Source of the DNA: Methylobacillus flagellatus KT
Lineage (GTDB): Bacteria > Pseudomonadota > Gammaproteobacteria > Burkholderiales > Methylophilaceae
Direction of reading: 5' to 3'
NCBI RefSeq assembly: GCF_000013705.1
Contig: NC_007947.1
Coordinates: forward strand, 2,542,001 to 2,606,000
DNA: 64,000 nt
The translations under genes were made by a program, and so were the position numbers. Below the pieces are notes generated by a model. It searched no databases and was not told where the DNA came from. It saw nothing but the letters and a program-made list of their open reading frames with translations. Below are positions 25,519 to 35,538 of the stretch, in pieces (within the stretch, counting starts at the first letter, position 1; each line of letters begins with the position of its first letter).

Positions 25519-28500
25519 TTACCTGAAGATATTGCCCAACCCCAGAATCTCGACCGTCACGAATGAAGGCATGAAATCCCTGACGTTGAAATCCTGCGGC
25601 AGATTCATCAGGCCATCAAGCGAAGCCGTTGTAGCAGAAGCGACATTGGAGGCACCACTTACCGTACCAGCCAGTGTGCCTGTGGTGGCGATGGGGACGC
25701 CCACTGTAGTCGTTCCAACTATATTCCCGGCATTTACAATTTGAGGAGCCACAGCCAGTACTCGTCCCCCCAAAATCCCAGCCTCTCCGGCATCAAGCAC
25801 GCCTCTTGGCGCCATCAATGCAACAGTGCCTAACTCTGGCGCTGACAGCGGACCAGAAGGCCCATCTGGATCATATGTACCTGCTTGAATACCACTACCA
25901 GACCCTGCACCCTTGATGCGCAGCGTAGTATTGCCATATTTGTCGGTAAAGATTTCAGCCTCAGGCACGGCGACCACACTGCGTGATCCCTTGCCCGCAT
26001 CGATATTGCCATTGTTGACCCACACTGTAATATCGCTGCCGAACTGCGTCATCACCCTAGACTGGTTGACCTGGAAATCGGTCTCGGCAAACGCACGAAT
26101 GGCGCCACCACTTTCTGTGACGATGCCATTCCCAGCCGTGACAGCACGGCCCGGCACCCCTGCATTTACCATGCCTCCAGGCACCAGGATATCAATGCTG
26201 CCATCCCTGGCTGTGCGTATCCGGCTGTCAAACAGGGTCAGGTCGCCAAAGTAATCGTTATCTGACTGACGCGGGAACAAGGTAGCCACTGCATCATCCC
26301 CACGCTTGTGTCTTTGAATACCACTGATGTCTTCTCCCGATGCCATCAAGGCAGCATCCGCCTCGCCCGAAGCCAGCAACTCCGAAGAGTAATGGCGGAA
26401 AGCGAACACTGCCTGCCTGTCCTGATCCAGCGCCAGGTACTGTGTCATGGCGTCCTCCTCGGAAAGATTCACATCACCGCTCAATTCACGCATGTATTCC
26501 GCGACCGCCTTGGCGGTGCTGGCCCGGTAGGCTGCCATGCCTGTGGCATCCTCGGCCAGTACCGACGGTCCGCTGCCTTGCGGATCAATATAAGTCTTGA
26601 TATAGGTCGAGACATGCGGCCCTTGCCCTACGCCGGCCAGCACGGTGAGCGATGCCCCCGTCTCAGGCAGGAAGGAATTCACCGTATTCGCCACACTGTT
26701 GATCCCACTGCCCGCGCCGAGGTCGAGATGACGCCCGGCCTGTATCATGAAGTTACCCGGACCCGCCAGCTGCATGCCAGAGGTATTGCCAGTCGTATAC
26801 TTCAGATCGCGGCCAGCCTTGATTACGGTCAGGTCGGAGGGATCCGTATGCTGTATCTGGCCTTGAATCCCACTCACCGCGTCAATCGACATTTCGTGGA
26901 TGTTCAGATTGACGATGTCCTGCCCGGCAATGATGGAGGCCGCTTTTGGCAAATTCACATTGATGGTGCCATCGCTACCATCATTGTTCCTGAAACTAAT
27001 GGATCCGTTTCTCGCCACAATCGCTGCCTCCTTGCGATTGTTGGCATGCACCGGATTGGCGGCATGATTGGTCATGATGAAATTATTCAGACGTCCAATC
27101 ACATTGGTCTCGACGTTAGGGTTGCGCATGGGATTGAACACCCCGGGCAACTGGGTCATATCGGCATCCGACATCATGATGGTATTGGCACTGACATTTC
27201 TGCCGGCAAGCAAGCTCAGGTTGCCTTGGGAAGAAGGCATGAGCTTGAGCGTAGTGGCATTGATGTCACCTTCAAAAGCAGTCGCCTGCACGCTGCCTGG
27301 CAGATAACCCAGGCTGGACTTACTGGCCATGATGCTTTGGTTCATCAGCAAGTTGCCTGCCCCTTTGCTCAGTTTGTCAGTAATAGTATTGGAAGCAGTG
27401 TCCGTATTGCCGAACCGGACATTACCGATCAATGCCATCACATCTATCCCTGCCTGCGCAGAATAGGTATTGAAATAAGCACTGGTACCAGTGTGTGAAT
27501 TCGCTGGTGAGTTCGCTGTCCCCAATGCCGGGATCGTGGTATTCGATGCCGTCTGGGCGAACAGGGTCGGATTGAATACGGCTTCCAGGTAAACATCCCG
27601 CACTGCGGATACCGAGGCTGTCGCATCCTGCAGCGCAAGCGTCGTACCGATGGTATTTCCGGCCTTATTGACCGAGCCGCCAGCATTCAAGTCAATATGC
27701 CCGCGTCCTGCGTAATACACGCCATTATTGATATCCCCCCCTGCTGCGACCCTGATGTCTCCACCGCCATCCACCCGATAGCTATCCTCGCTGACATAAC
27801 GTCCTGTCGTTGGCACCGACACCGAGAAATTCGTCACATGTCCACCAGCACTGACATCCACATTGCCACCACCAAATGCGGCTACTCCCTGCTGGAAAAG
27901 GTCAGTACGCAGCCACCAGCTGGTCGGCAGATTGTTGACTCCACCACCTTGCCGGAATATCCAGTTGTTGGGAATCTGCTGGACGCCGCTGGCATTCAAC
28001 AGTGCACCCGTGATATCGCCTTGTGCGGCAATGCTGATATCCCCGCCTCCCGTCAGATATTGCGTTGCCGCATTACCGGCGCCTGCATTGGGCCCATTGA
28101 ACCCAGCCAGCGCATCTGCTGCCCGGCCTGCCGTATAGACTACCGAACCCGCATTATTGAGCGTGAAATTACCGCCAGTGGCAATATTGATATCTCCGGT
28201 ACCAGTCCGCACCAGCTTGTTGTTCGCCAATGTCATGTTGCCAGTGCCGGCAATGGTTTCCAGGGTATTCACTGCATTCAGGTCAGCGCCAGACACCAGA
28301 TTGATGCTCCAGGAATCTCCTGCCTGCAACGCGCCGGTGTTGGCCAAAGCGGTGGAGAAACCGTCACTGAGACTGCCGTTGAGTTGCAGGTTGCCAGTGC
28401 TGCGTATCGTAAGCGCACCATCGCGTCCTTGCGAAAGATCCCTCAGGTTCCAATCATTGGACAAACTCGTATTACCGTCTACGCGCAGCTCTGTGTGCGG

Positions 28501-31500
28501 CGCGACAATTGCGGCAACACCGTCGCTGCTATTCTGATATGCAGCAGAAGATGAAGCCGCGCTGGCATAGAACTGATTGGTATCGGATCGGATCGAATTC
28601 AGTGTAGCCGCATTCAGGGTGCCGCTGGCAGGACTGATGATTTGCACGGATTCCAGCAATATCTTGTCAGCGCCAGCGACAGCAGAGGTCGCATTGTGAT
28701 CGACCTTGAGGCCGGCCACACCGTCGCGGGCGGCCCGCATGTTGACCTGTCCGCGCTCGCTGCCGCCGACATCCACCAGGGCGCCATTAGCGGCGCTGAT
28801 TATTCCACTATCGGATGCAAGCAGCACCTTGCCGCCCTTGCCATTTTCCGCATCGCCCTTGACCAGTACCTGACTACCTGCATTCAGGGTCAGGTCATTT
28901 TTGGCATAAATCTGTACATTGCCGCCATCCTTGCCACTGGCGTTGACGGTGCCGAGAATATTGACACTACCGTCGTCAGCGCTCAGTACGAACTTCTGGG
29001 CGTTGACGCTATCGGCTTGCGCAATCGTCACATCGCCCGAGCGTATGCGCAGATTACGCGACGCATTGAAACCACCTGCATTCAAGGCTGAATTCAACGC
29101 AGAGAAATCAGCAAGCTGCCTGCTGTCCAACACAAAATGACCTGCAGTCTTGCCCTCGGCAGCCGCGCCTTGCAGCGTGCCCTCGGCAACATTTACGCTG
29201 CCATTGACGGCAGTCATCCTGACTGTACCTGCATTGCCACCCTCACCGCCGCCCACATTAATCGTGGCTCCATCCATGACATGGATATCGGCCTGGTCCG
29301 CCTGCAAGCTCACCGTTCCGCCCGGGGTATGCGCGGTATATTTGTCAAAAGCAACGGCTGCGGAGCCTGCATTGATATTGGCATCGCTCGCAATATTCAG
29401 GTCACCTGTCGTGGCCCTGGCATTCAACTGGCCAGATAACAATTCCATGCTGCCTCCAAGCACCATGGAGGCTGCTGTGAGGCTGAGCTTGCCGCCCAGG
29501 CCGGAGCTCGCCTGCTCAGCTGTATTACCGTTGCCTTGCGTCGTGAGGCTACCGTGATTGGCTAATACGGCATAATCTGTGCCCGTAGCTGCCGTCACGC
29601 GTTGGCTGGTCAAGGTGGTCTGCTGCGCAGTGCTATTCAAGGTGCCAGCACCGGAAAACACGATATCTGAAGTGCTATTCAAGGCAATCTGGTCGTAACC
29701 GGCCAACGCGAAATTACCCGCACCAGTCGGTCCGCTTTCCCCTTTACCCTCAATATGGATACTGTCAGCGTTCACCGTCAGCTGGCTGCCAGAAGTCTGG
29801 GTAACCGGCGCAGAAACCGCACCAGCGGAGTTCTTCAAGGTCAGGCTGGCAGCTGTCAGTGTGGCATCGGCACTGCCATTGACTTCGTGCCCTACGATCC
29901 CTCCCGCGTTGATGGTCACATCCAGCGCCTCGTTCCCCAGGCTCACATCCCCATACAGGTTGACATCCTGCTGGCTGTTTAGCGTCACCTTGGACAAACT
30001 GCCGAAACTGCTCAACAACTGGTCGTCAACACGCATGCCGCTGACCGATGGATCGGCATCGCCGATCAGGATATTGTTGGCCCCCAGGGTTACGCTACCA
30101 TTGAGGGAGCCGTCATCTTGGGGAACGATGGTGACTGATCCGGCAATATCGGCTTCCCTGGTGGCATCCAGGACCAGGGAATTGTGAGCACTCACCACAC
30201 TGCCATCTGCAATATCCAGAATGCCTGTGACAGGATTGCTGGTGGTATTGACACGATCATAGACCAGGTCATGTTTGCCCGACACAGCGAGCAAAGCGCC
30301 ATCCCCCTTGACCCGGAGCATGTTTTCACCCGCGGCTTCGGTGGCATTCGTACTGATGGAGGCGTCAGCATCGACGGCCACTTTTTCAGCGGCCGTGGCA
30401 ATCAGCTCATCCACACTCAATCCGCTGCCGCTATTGGAGAATGTCACATTTTTCGCAACGGTATCGATTTCCGTTGCTTCTGCCCCCTGGCTGCGGCGCC
30501 CCCCCAACAAAATGCTCTCGGCATTCAGGGCATTGAGCGACTCTGCCGTGAGTTGCAGGCTGCCATCGTCGTCACCCACAGTGGAAACCACTTTGATATT
30601 CTCGGAAACAATATCCACCATGGCGCCACGTCCCTTGCTGGCATCGGTCTTCAGGGTGGCCTGCAGGTTAAGCCGCTCGCTGGCATTCAATACCAGCTGG
30701 CCAGCGTCTGTCGCCAACCTCGGAATGGCCGTGCCATTGCTGATCGCCTGGCGGGTGAAATAGTCATTGCCGCTGGTGATCATGTATTCAGCCGGCACCT
30801 TGATACCGGAGGCTTCCGGATTCCTGAACACTGCACCGTCGGTCACCTTGAATGTTGTCCAGTAGGCGTCACGGCTGAAGCCATTCACATCCGTGAAATA
30901 ACCGGCACTCAATGTCGTGCCATCAAGCAGGTTGTTTATCATGGGGCCAGGCTGGATCGAATGATCGACTTCCACCATGAAAGCCCCTTCCAGCAAGGCA
31001 TAGCGGGCAGGCAACAAGGTATAGAAGCCGGCAGCCAGGCCTTTTCCACCTGCAATGTAAATGGATTGACCGACCTTGGGAGCATACCCCGCATCCGTAT
31101 TGGCGTACTGGTAATAATCATAGTCAAACGGTGCATATTCCCCCTGCAATGAAGGCAGTATGGCAAATACGCCGGCCTTGTTCTTGAGGATGTCGGTGGA
31201 GCCGCCTAAGCCGGGAATAAACTCATAGGCAAAGGTATCGCCATTGCCGGACAGATCAACCACCGCGCCCTGCTTCTGGTCTACCGTCCTGCCCGTCATG
31301 ACAATGCTTTTTTCCATGGGCGTCTTGCCCAGGTTGACATTGTTGGGGAAGCGCCAGCTATTGCCTCCATCGGCGGTATAGCCATAAGGGATAGACAAGC
31401 CTTCTGCCGATGTCGAGGTCAGGCTGTTCTCACCGATGGTCAGGGTATCTTCAGCCTGCAGCTCGATTTCGCCCAATGGCGCACGTATCACCCCATCCTG

Positions 31501-34500
31501 CTGAATATTCTCGGCCTTGAGCGTCAGCTTGCCACCAGCGCTGAATACGGCCTTGGGGGCCATCCCGCTTGATTTCACTTCGATATGACTGCCAGGACCA
31601 GTGGCCTCCACAGTGAAGGCGCTATTGGTCACCGGGTAAATCTGGCGTGCCGTCATCTGCAATTCACCAGGCGTGCGGAACGAGCCATGATTATCGGCCG
31701 TCAACCCGCGCATACGGATATCCAGCCGGCTGTTCAGCTCGGTTCTGTTCACCCCAGAGATATTGGGCGACCCATTCAGGTCTATCCAATCGGCATTGAC
31801 CTGCAGCAATCCTTGTCCTGCCACCATGTCATTGCTGATGAGGGGCGCAGAAAACGTCACGTGTGAGGCATTCAGCGACACCTGGCCGTCATCCAGCACA
31901 TTGATGCGCGGCGCGGTCAGCGCCAGGGTCTGCCTTGCCACCAGGTTGACGCCCGATTCAAGATCAATACGGTCATGTTGATTGGCACTTGGCGCCCTGC
32001 CATCGGTGGTGCTGCGCAGGCTGACATGATCGAACTGGCCTGCATTGATCTGTTCGGTGGAAATCTGTGCCTTGCCCTCGAATGCCGCCAGGCTATCCCC
32101 CGCGGACAGTCCCGATGCCTGTACTTGCTTACCTGTAGTGACTGTCAGTACCCGCTCACCGGTAGGGGGAGCCGGACTCTGTGAAGAAGGTGTCAAGTCC
32201 CCGATCAGGCCCACCGACAGCGTGCCCCGTTCACCGGTGCCCTGCGCACTCCCGACCAGGCTGCCATCAAGCGCCATCCCTTCCCTGGCGCGAATCTCAA
32301 TATCCCCTGCCGCCCCATAGAGGGTGGAGGTATGGTAGCCCCATCTGTCGCCAGTAGTCACATCCACCTGGCCAGAGGTCCCGGAAACATCGATGACGCT
32401 GCCTTCCTGGGCGATGACGAAGCCCTTGCCTGCGGACTGACTCTGGCCTTCACCGGTATTGATATGGACGCTGCCACCGTCAAATACGCGCGCCTGCAAT
32501 AGGCTGCCGGTATAAGTGTAGCTGGGAGGGCGTAAATAATAGCCTGCTACATTGATCACCGAGTGTTCACCTAGCCAGATGCTCTGGCTACTATCGTACG
32601 GTGATGCATCCACTGCGCCGAGCAGGTCCAGCTTCACCTTACCCGCAGGCGTGATCAGGCTGCCGAGCATAGTCAGCTGCTTGCCTGCATCCAGGGTGAT
32701 ACTGCCTACATTGCCGTTGATATCGGGGATATCCGTCCTGATCGTTGTGTTTTCCAATACTGTCAGGCTACCCACCGCATTATCATCGCCAAAAGCCGAA
32801 AACTTCACCGTCGCCGGAGCACGCAACCCTTCCGCCATCATTACCGGCGTTGCCACACCAGCTTCTTGAATGCTGTTGGCGGACGCACGACCGGCAAACC
32901 CGCTGACTTGCTGCAGGGTCTGCATCTTGGGATGAATGACGCTGGCCCTGCCCGTTGCGTCGCCGACAACAAACTCACTGTTATTGCCGGTCGTCTTGAT
33001 GGTGTAGGATGAAAAACCGCCCTGCTCGAAGAAAGACTCCGATAGCCAGAATGAGCCATCGCCCGGATTCTGCCCTCCCACATGGATATCACGCCCCGTC
33101 GACAGGCTGAGCTCCCCTCCCCTGGTGAATCCATAGGCACGCATGTTCGCCGGCCTGTTGAGCTCGCTGCCGCCAGCCAGAGTGATATTGCCACCGTTAC
33201 CCTGATGCCAGGTTCCCTGGCCATCCAGCCACGCCCCTGCGCTTGTATCGATCAGCGTACGTTCACCGAATGCAACAGTACCCCCGGTGAGGCTGACATG
33301 GCCACCATTCAAGGCAACAGGCATCGTGAAAGCGCCTTGTATGCCAGGAATGTCATTCGCCCACGTGCCAGCCGTACTCAGCACAACATCATCCCTGACA
33401 TTGACTTGATCAGTGCTGGTCTGGGTCTCGACAGTAATGTTACCGCCTGGGGTCATGATGCTGCGGTTGATATCGACATTCCTGCCCTTGAGTCCAACCG
33501 AACCATTGGCTGCGGTCGTGATGGCCGCATCCACGTTCAATTTGCCCTGGCTTTCAAACTTCACATGGTTGAAGCCATTGGCCAGCATACTTGTATCAAT
33601 CTGTGCCTGCTGCGTATTGGCGGTATCTGCAGAGAAGGTTGCGCTAACATTGCCTGCATCATCCACCACGGTCAGGGCCTGATCACCTGTCATGAGGTTG
33701 AACTTGCCACCATCGGGCAATTGGGCACGCTGGGTAATGTCATGCCGGGTATTGGCGACCATGGTGCCGTCGATGACTGGACTGCCACCAGTACTGGTCA
33801 CATTGATCGTGCCAGCATCGCCGCCCTGACGGTATGCCTGCTGGAAATTGCCATTTGTCCCCTGGTCAAGGATAAAGGTGCGGGACATGCCTGATTTACG
33901 ATCAGTCACTGTCACCTGGTTGCCAATTCTTTGATAGGGCGTATCACGCCTGGCCTGGGAAATAGGCACAATCCTGCCCTGATAGACCAGGGTGCTTTCC
34001 TTGACGGCACCAGCCGCATAATCAATCACGCCACCGGATACGTCGATGACAGAGCCCTGCTTGGTGATCACATCGCCTGCGGAACTGATGTTCACCGTGC
34101 CACCTGCGCTCATGCGTTCGGCAATGGTCTGTGTTCGTGTATCAAGATATGGCTGGATATCGAAGAGATCGGTGCCTTTACGCGCATCGACATAAATATA
34201 ATCGCCGAGCAAAGGGCCCCCTTTGAGCATGGGCGTATCTTTCAGCTCTTCCGAGTAAAGCCGGATTTCCAGCTGATTCTTGGACATGGCCGCCTTGGCA
34301 TCCACGCCCGAGACATCAATGCGCGCCGTATCATCCAGAAACACCCGGACCGGCATCGTCGCCGTGGCATTTTCGGTACCCCGCTTGGCGCTCAGGTTGA
34401 CGACACCGCCCTTGGCATTGATGGTGCCCTTCACGTCAACCAGGCGTCCCTCCGCCGTCACTGTCGAGGGTTTCAACACTACCGTGTTGCCGATTTCCTC

Positions 34501-35517
34501 GGGATTTTTATCCTCGACAGTGACTTCCGTAACACTTCCTTCACCCAGCGTCACCTTGCCAAACCGTTGGGCGACGCCATCAGAGGCGCGTACTGAATCG
34601 CGGGCCAGCAAATGAATTGAGCCATTGGCCCGTACGGAAGTGCTTGCCTTGATCCTGCCCATTTGGTTCACTGCCAACCCAACCAGGCTGGCATTGCCAC
34701 GCTCGGCAATAATCTCCCCCAGATTGGTCGCCGTGCCGCCGCTGTCGACTTCCACCAGCATGCCGGCCAGATCCGTCGTCGACTTGAGATAGACCTTCTC
34801 ACCGGCCGCCAGGATCGTCTGTCCTTCAGGCGTGGTGATCAGCCCATTGTTTTCCACATTCTTGGCCAGCAGCACCACTTTGCCACCGGTGGCGGCATTG
34901 AGGTGCGCACCGGCCTCGACCTTGACGAAACCGCTCATGCCGATGAAGGTCGCTTCTCCGGCGAGATTATTGATGAAGCCCTGCCTGAAGAGATCATCCG
35001 TCATGTTGCTCGCCGTCATGGCCCAGACAGACCCCATATTGATCTGGGCGCCCTCGGCAAACACAATGCCATTGTTGTTGAGGAAATAGTTGGTGCCTGC
35101 AGCATTGATGGTGCCGGCAATGATGCTGGGATCGTTATCGTAAATCCGGTGCAGCATGCCCCAGTTGGATAACTGGCCCTCGATGTTCAAGGTATGATCG
35201 CGCGCCAGGTTGAATTTTTGCCAGTTGGCAATCGCCTGCGGCGCATATTGCTGGATGGTGGTCACCGTCGGGCTGGCAGCGGTAATCGCGGCATTGCTCC
35301 ATACGATATTGCTCACCTGCAACCCTGACTGCGGCAGAGGAATGATGTCGGCAGATGCATGCCCGGCAGCTATCGATGCGATCAGTGCCAGCAAGGCGCG
35401 GCGCCGGGCCCTGGCGGATGAGGCTCCTCCCCCGGAATGCACGACTGCCACTTCCGGCGCTGGCACGTACATCCCCAAGCGCTTGCTGAATACCAGACGA
35501 AATAGACCTTTATTCAT
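25519..35517 (-). CDS. Two-partner secretion exoprotein (TpsA), filamentous haemagglutinin family
   Basis: 3332 residues. The N-terminus is an extended signal peptide (ESPR: NKGLFRLVFSKRLGMYVPAPE, then the hydrophobic core ALLALIASIAAGHASA). The TPS domain follows (about residues 55-330), with the haemagglutination-activity signature region NNNGIVFAEGAQINMGSVWAMTASN and the later GHVNL-like repeats (ATGGKVVLLAKNVENNGLI). The rest is beta-helical repeat (NITVETQ, GDVNIA, SLQADQA types) to about residue 2900; the segment near VARNGSISFRNNDGSD ... IQAGRHLDLGAGS resembles the DUF3739 region. No toxin domain is seen at the C-terminus (LNLPQDFNVRDFMPSFVTVEILGLGNIFR). AGGAG lies upstream of ATG 35517. 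Probably a long surface adhesin exported by TpsB next door. Confidence 0.93.
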   Translation of the reverse strand: MNKGLFRLVFSKRLGMYVPAPEVAVVHSGGGASSARARRRALLALIASIAAGHASADIIPLPQSGLQVSNIVWSNAAITAASPTVTTIQQYAPQAIANWQKFNLARDHTLNIEGQLSNWGMLHRIYDNDPSIIAGTINAAGTNYFLNNNGIVFAEGAQINMGSVWAMTASNMTDDLFRQGFINNLAGEATFIGMSGFVKVEAGAHLNAATGGKVVLLAKNVENNGLITTPEGQTILAAGEKVYLKSTTDLAGMLVEVDSGGTATNLGEIIAERGNASLVGLAVNQMGRIKASTSVRANGSIHLLARDSVRASDGVAQRFGKVTLGEGSVTEVTVEDKNPEEIGNTVVLKPSTVTAEGRLVDVKGTINAKGGVVNLSAKRGTENATATMPVRVFLDDTARIDVSGVDAKAAMSKNQLEIRLYSEELKDTPMLKGGPLLGDYIYVDARKGTDLFDIQPYLDTRTQTIAERMSAGGTVNISSAGDVITKQGSVIDVSGGVIDYAAGAVKESTLVYQGRIVPISQARRDTPYQRIGNQVTVTDRKSGMSRTFILDQGTNGNFQQAYRQGGDAGTINVTSTGGSPVIDGTMVANTRHDITQRAQLPDGGKFNLMTGDQALTVVDDAGNVSATFSADTANTQQAQIDTSMLANGFNHVKFESQGKLNVDAAITTAANGSVGLKGRNVDINRSIMTPGGNITVETQTSTDQVNVRDDVVLSTAGTWANDIPGIQGAFTMPVALNGGHVSLTGGTVAFGERTLIDTSAGAWLDGQGTWHQGNGGNITLAGGSELNRPANMRAYGFTRGGELSLSTGRDIHVGGQNPGDGSFWLSESFFEQGGFSSYTIKTTGNNSEFVVGDATGRASVIHPKMQTLQQVSGFAGRASANSIQEAGVATPVMMAEGLRAPATVKFSAFGDDNAVGSLTVLENTTIRTDIPDINGNVGSITLDAGKQLTMLGSLITPAGKVKLDLLGAVDASPYDSSQSIWLGEHSVINVAGYYLRPPSYTYTGSLLQARVFDGGSVHINTGEGQSQSAGKGFVIAQEGSVIDVSGTSGQVDVTTGDRWGYHTSTLYGAAGDIEIRAREGMALDGSLVGSAQGTGERGTLSVGLIGDLTPSSQSPAPPTGERVLTVTTGKQVQASGLSAGDSLAAFEGKAQISTEQINAGQFDHVSLRSTTDGRAPSANQHDRIDLESGVNLVARQTLALTAPRINVLDDGQVSLNASHVTFSAPLISNDMVAGQGLLQVNADWIDLNGSPNISGVNRTELNSRLDIRMRGLTADNHGSFRTPGELQMTARQIYPVTNSAFTVEATGPGSHIEVKSSGMAPKAVFSAGGKLTLKAENIQQDGVIRAPLGEIELQAEDTLTIGENSLTSTSAEGLSIPYGYTADGGNSWRFPNNVNLGKTPMEKSIVMTGRTVDQKQGAVVDLSGNGDTFAYEFIPGLGGSTDILKNKAGVFAILPSLQGEYAPFDYDYYQYANTDAGYAPKVGQSIYIAGGKGLAAGFYTLLPARYALLEGAFMVEVDHSIQPGPMINNLLDGTTLSAGYFTDVNGFSRDAYWTTFKVTDGAVFRNPEASGIKVPAEYMITSGNDYFTRQAISNGTAIPRLATDAGQLVLNASERLNLQATLKTDASKGRGAMVDIVSENIKVVSTVGDDDGSLQLTAESLNALNAESILLGGRRSQGAEATEIDTVAKNVTFSNSGSGLSVDELIATAAEKVAVDADASISTNATEAAGENMLRVKGDGALLAVSGKHDLVYDRVNTTSNPVTGILDIADGSVVSAHNSLVLDATREADIAGSVTIVPQDDGSLNGSVTLGANNILIGDADPSVSGMRVDDQLLSSFGSLSKVTLNSQQDVNLYGDVSLGNEALDVTINAGGIVGHEVNGSADATLTAASLTLKNSAGAVSAPVTQTSGSQLTVNADSIHIEGKGESGPTGAGNFALAGYDQIALNSTSDIVFSGAGTLNSTAQQTTLTSQRVTAATGTDYAVLANHGSLTTQGNGNTAEQASSGLGGKLSLTAASMVLGGSMELLSGQLNARATTGDLNIASDANINAGSAAVAFDKYTAHTPGGTVSLQADQADIHVMDGATINVGGGEGGNAGTVRMTAVNGSVNVAEGTLQGAAAEGKTAGHFVLDSRQLADFSALNSALNAGGFNASRNLRIRSGDVTIAQADSVNAQKFVLSADDGSVNILGTVNASGKDGGNVQIYAKNDLTLNAGSQVLVKGDAENGKGGKVLLASDSGIISAANGALVDVGGSERGQVNMRAARDGVAGLKVDHNATSAVAGADKILLESVQIISPASGTLNAATLNSIRSDTNQFYASAASSSAAYQNSSDGVAAIVAPHTELRVDGNTSLSNDWNLRDLSQGRDGALTIRSTGNLQLNGSLSDGFSTALANTGALQAGDSWSINLVSGADLNAVNTLETIAGTGNMTLANNKLVRTGTGDINIATGGNFTLNNAGSVVYTAGRAADALAGFNGPNAGAGNAATQYLTGGGDISIAAQGDITGALLNASGVQQIPNNWIFRQGGGVNNLPTSWWLRTDLFQQGVAAFGGGNVDVSAGGHVTNFSVSVPTTGRYVSEDSYRVDGGGDIRVAAGGDINNGVYYAGRGHIDLNAGGSVNKAGNTIGTTLALQDATASVSAVRDVYLEAVFNPTLFAQTASNTTIPALGTANSPANSHTGTSAYFNTYSAQAGIDVMALIGNVRFGNTDTASNTITDKLSKGAGNLLMNQSIMASKSSLGYLPGSVQATAFEGDINATTLKLMPSSQGNLSLLAGRNVSANTIMMSDADMTQLPGVFNPMRNPNVETNVIGRLNNFIMTNHAANPVHANNRKEAAIVARNGSISFRNNDGSDGTINVNLPKAASIIAGQDIVNLNIHEMSIDAVSGIQGQIQHTDPSDLTVIKAGRDLKYTTGNTSGMQLAGPGNFMIQAGRHLDLGAGSGINSVANTVNSFLPETGASLTVLAGVGQGPHVSTYIKTYIDPQGSGPSVLAEDATGMAAYRASTAKAVAEYMRELSGDVNLSEEDAMTQYLALDQDRQAVFAFRHYSSELLASGEADAALMASGEDISGIQRHKRGDDAVATLFPRQSDNDYFGDLTLFDSRIRTARDGSIDILVPGGMVNAGVPGRAVTAGNGIVTESGGAIRAFAETDFQVNQSRVMTQFGSDITVWVNNGNIDAGKGSRSVVAVPEAEIFTDKYGNTTLRIKGAGSGSGIQAGTYDPDGPSGPLSAPELGTVALMAPRGVLDAGEAGILGGRVLAVAPQIVNAGNIVGTTTVGVPIATTGTLAGTVSGASNVASATTASLDGLMNLPQDFNVRDFMPSFVTVEILGLGNIFR

Positions 35518-35538
35518 CACGAACTCCTAAACTTTGGG

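Noticed and set aside
26308..27498. 396-residue open frame on the plus strand within tpsA
   Set aside because: Antisense to beta-helical repeats of tpsA; long shadow frames are common in such GC-rich repetitive genes.
25519..35517. Repeats in tpsA as a CRISPR or tandem-repeat array
   Set aside because: They are degenerate protein-level repeats without regular spacing or unique spacers of fixed length.
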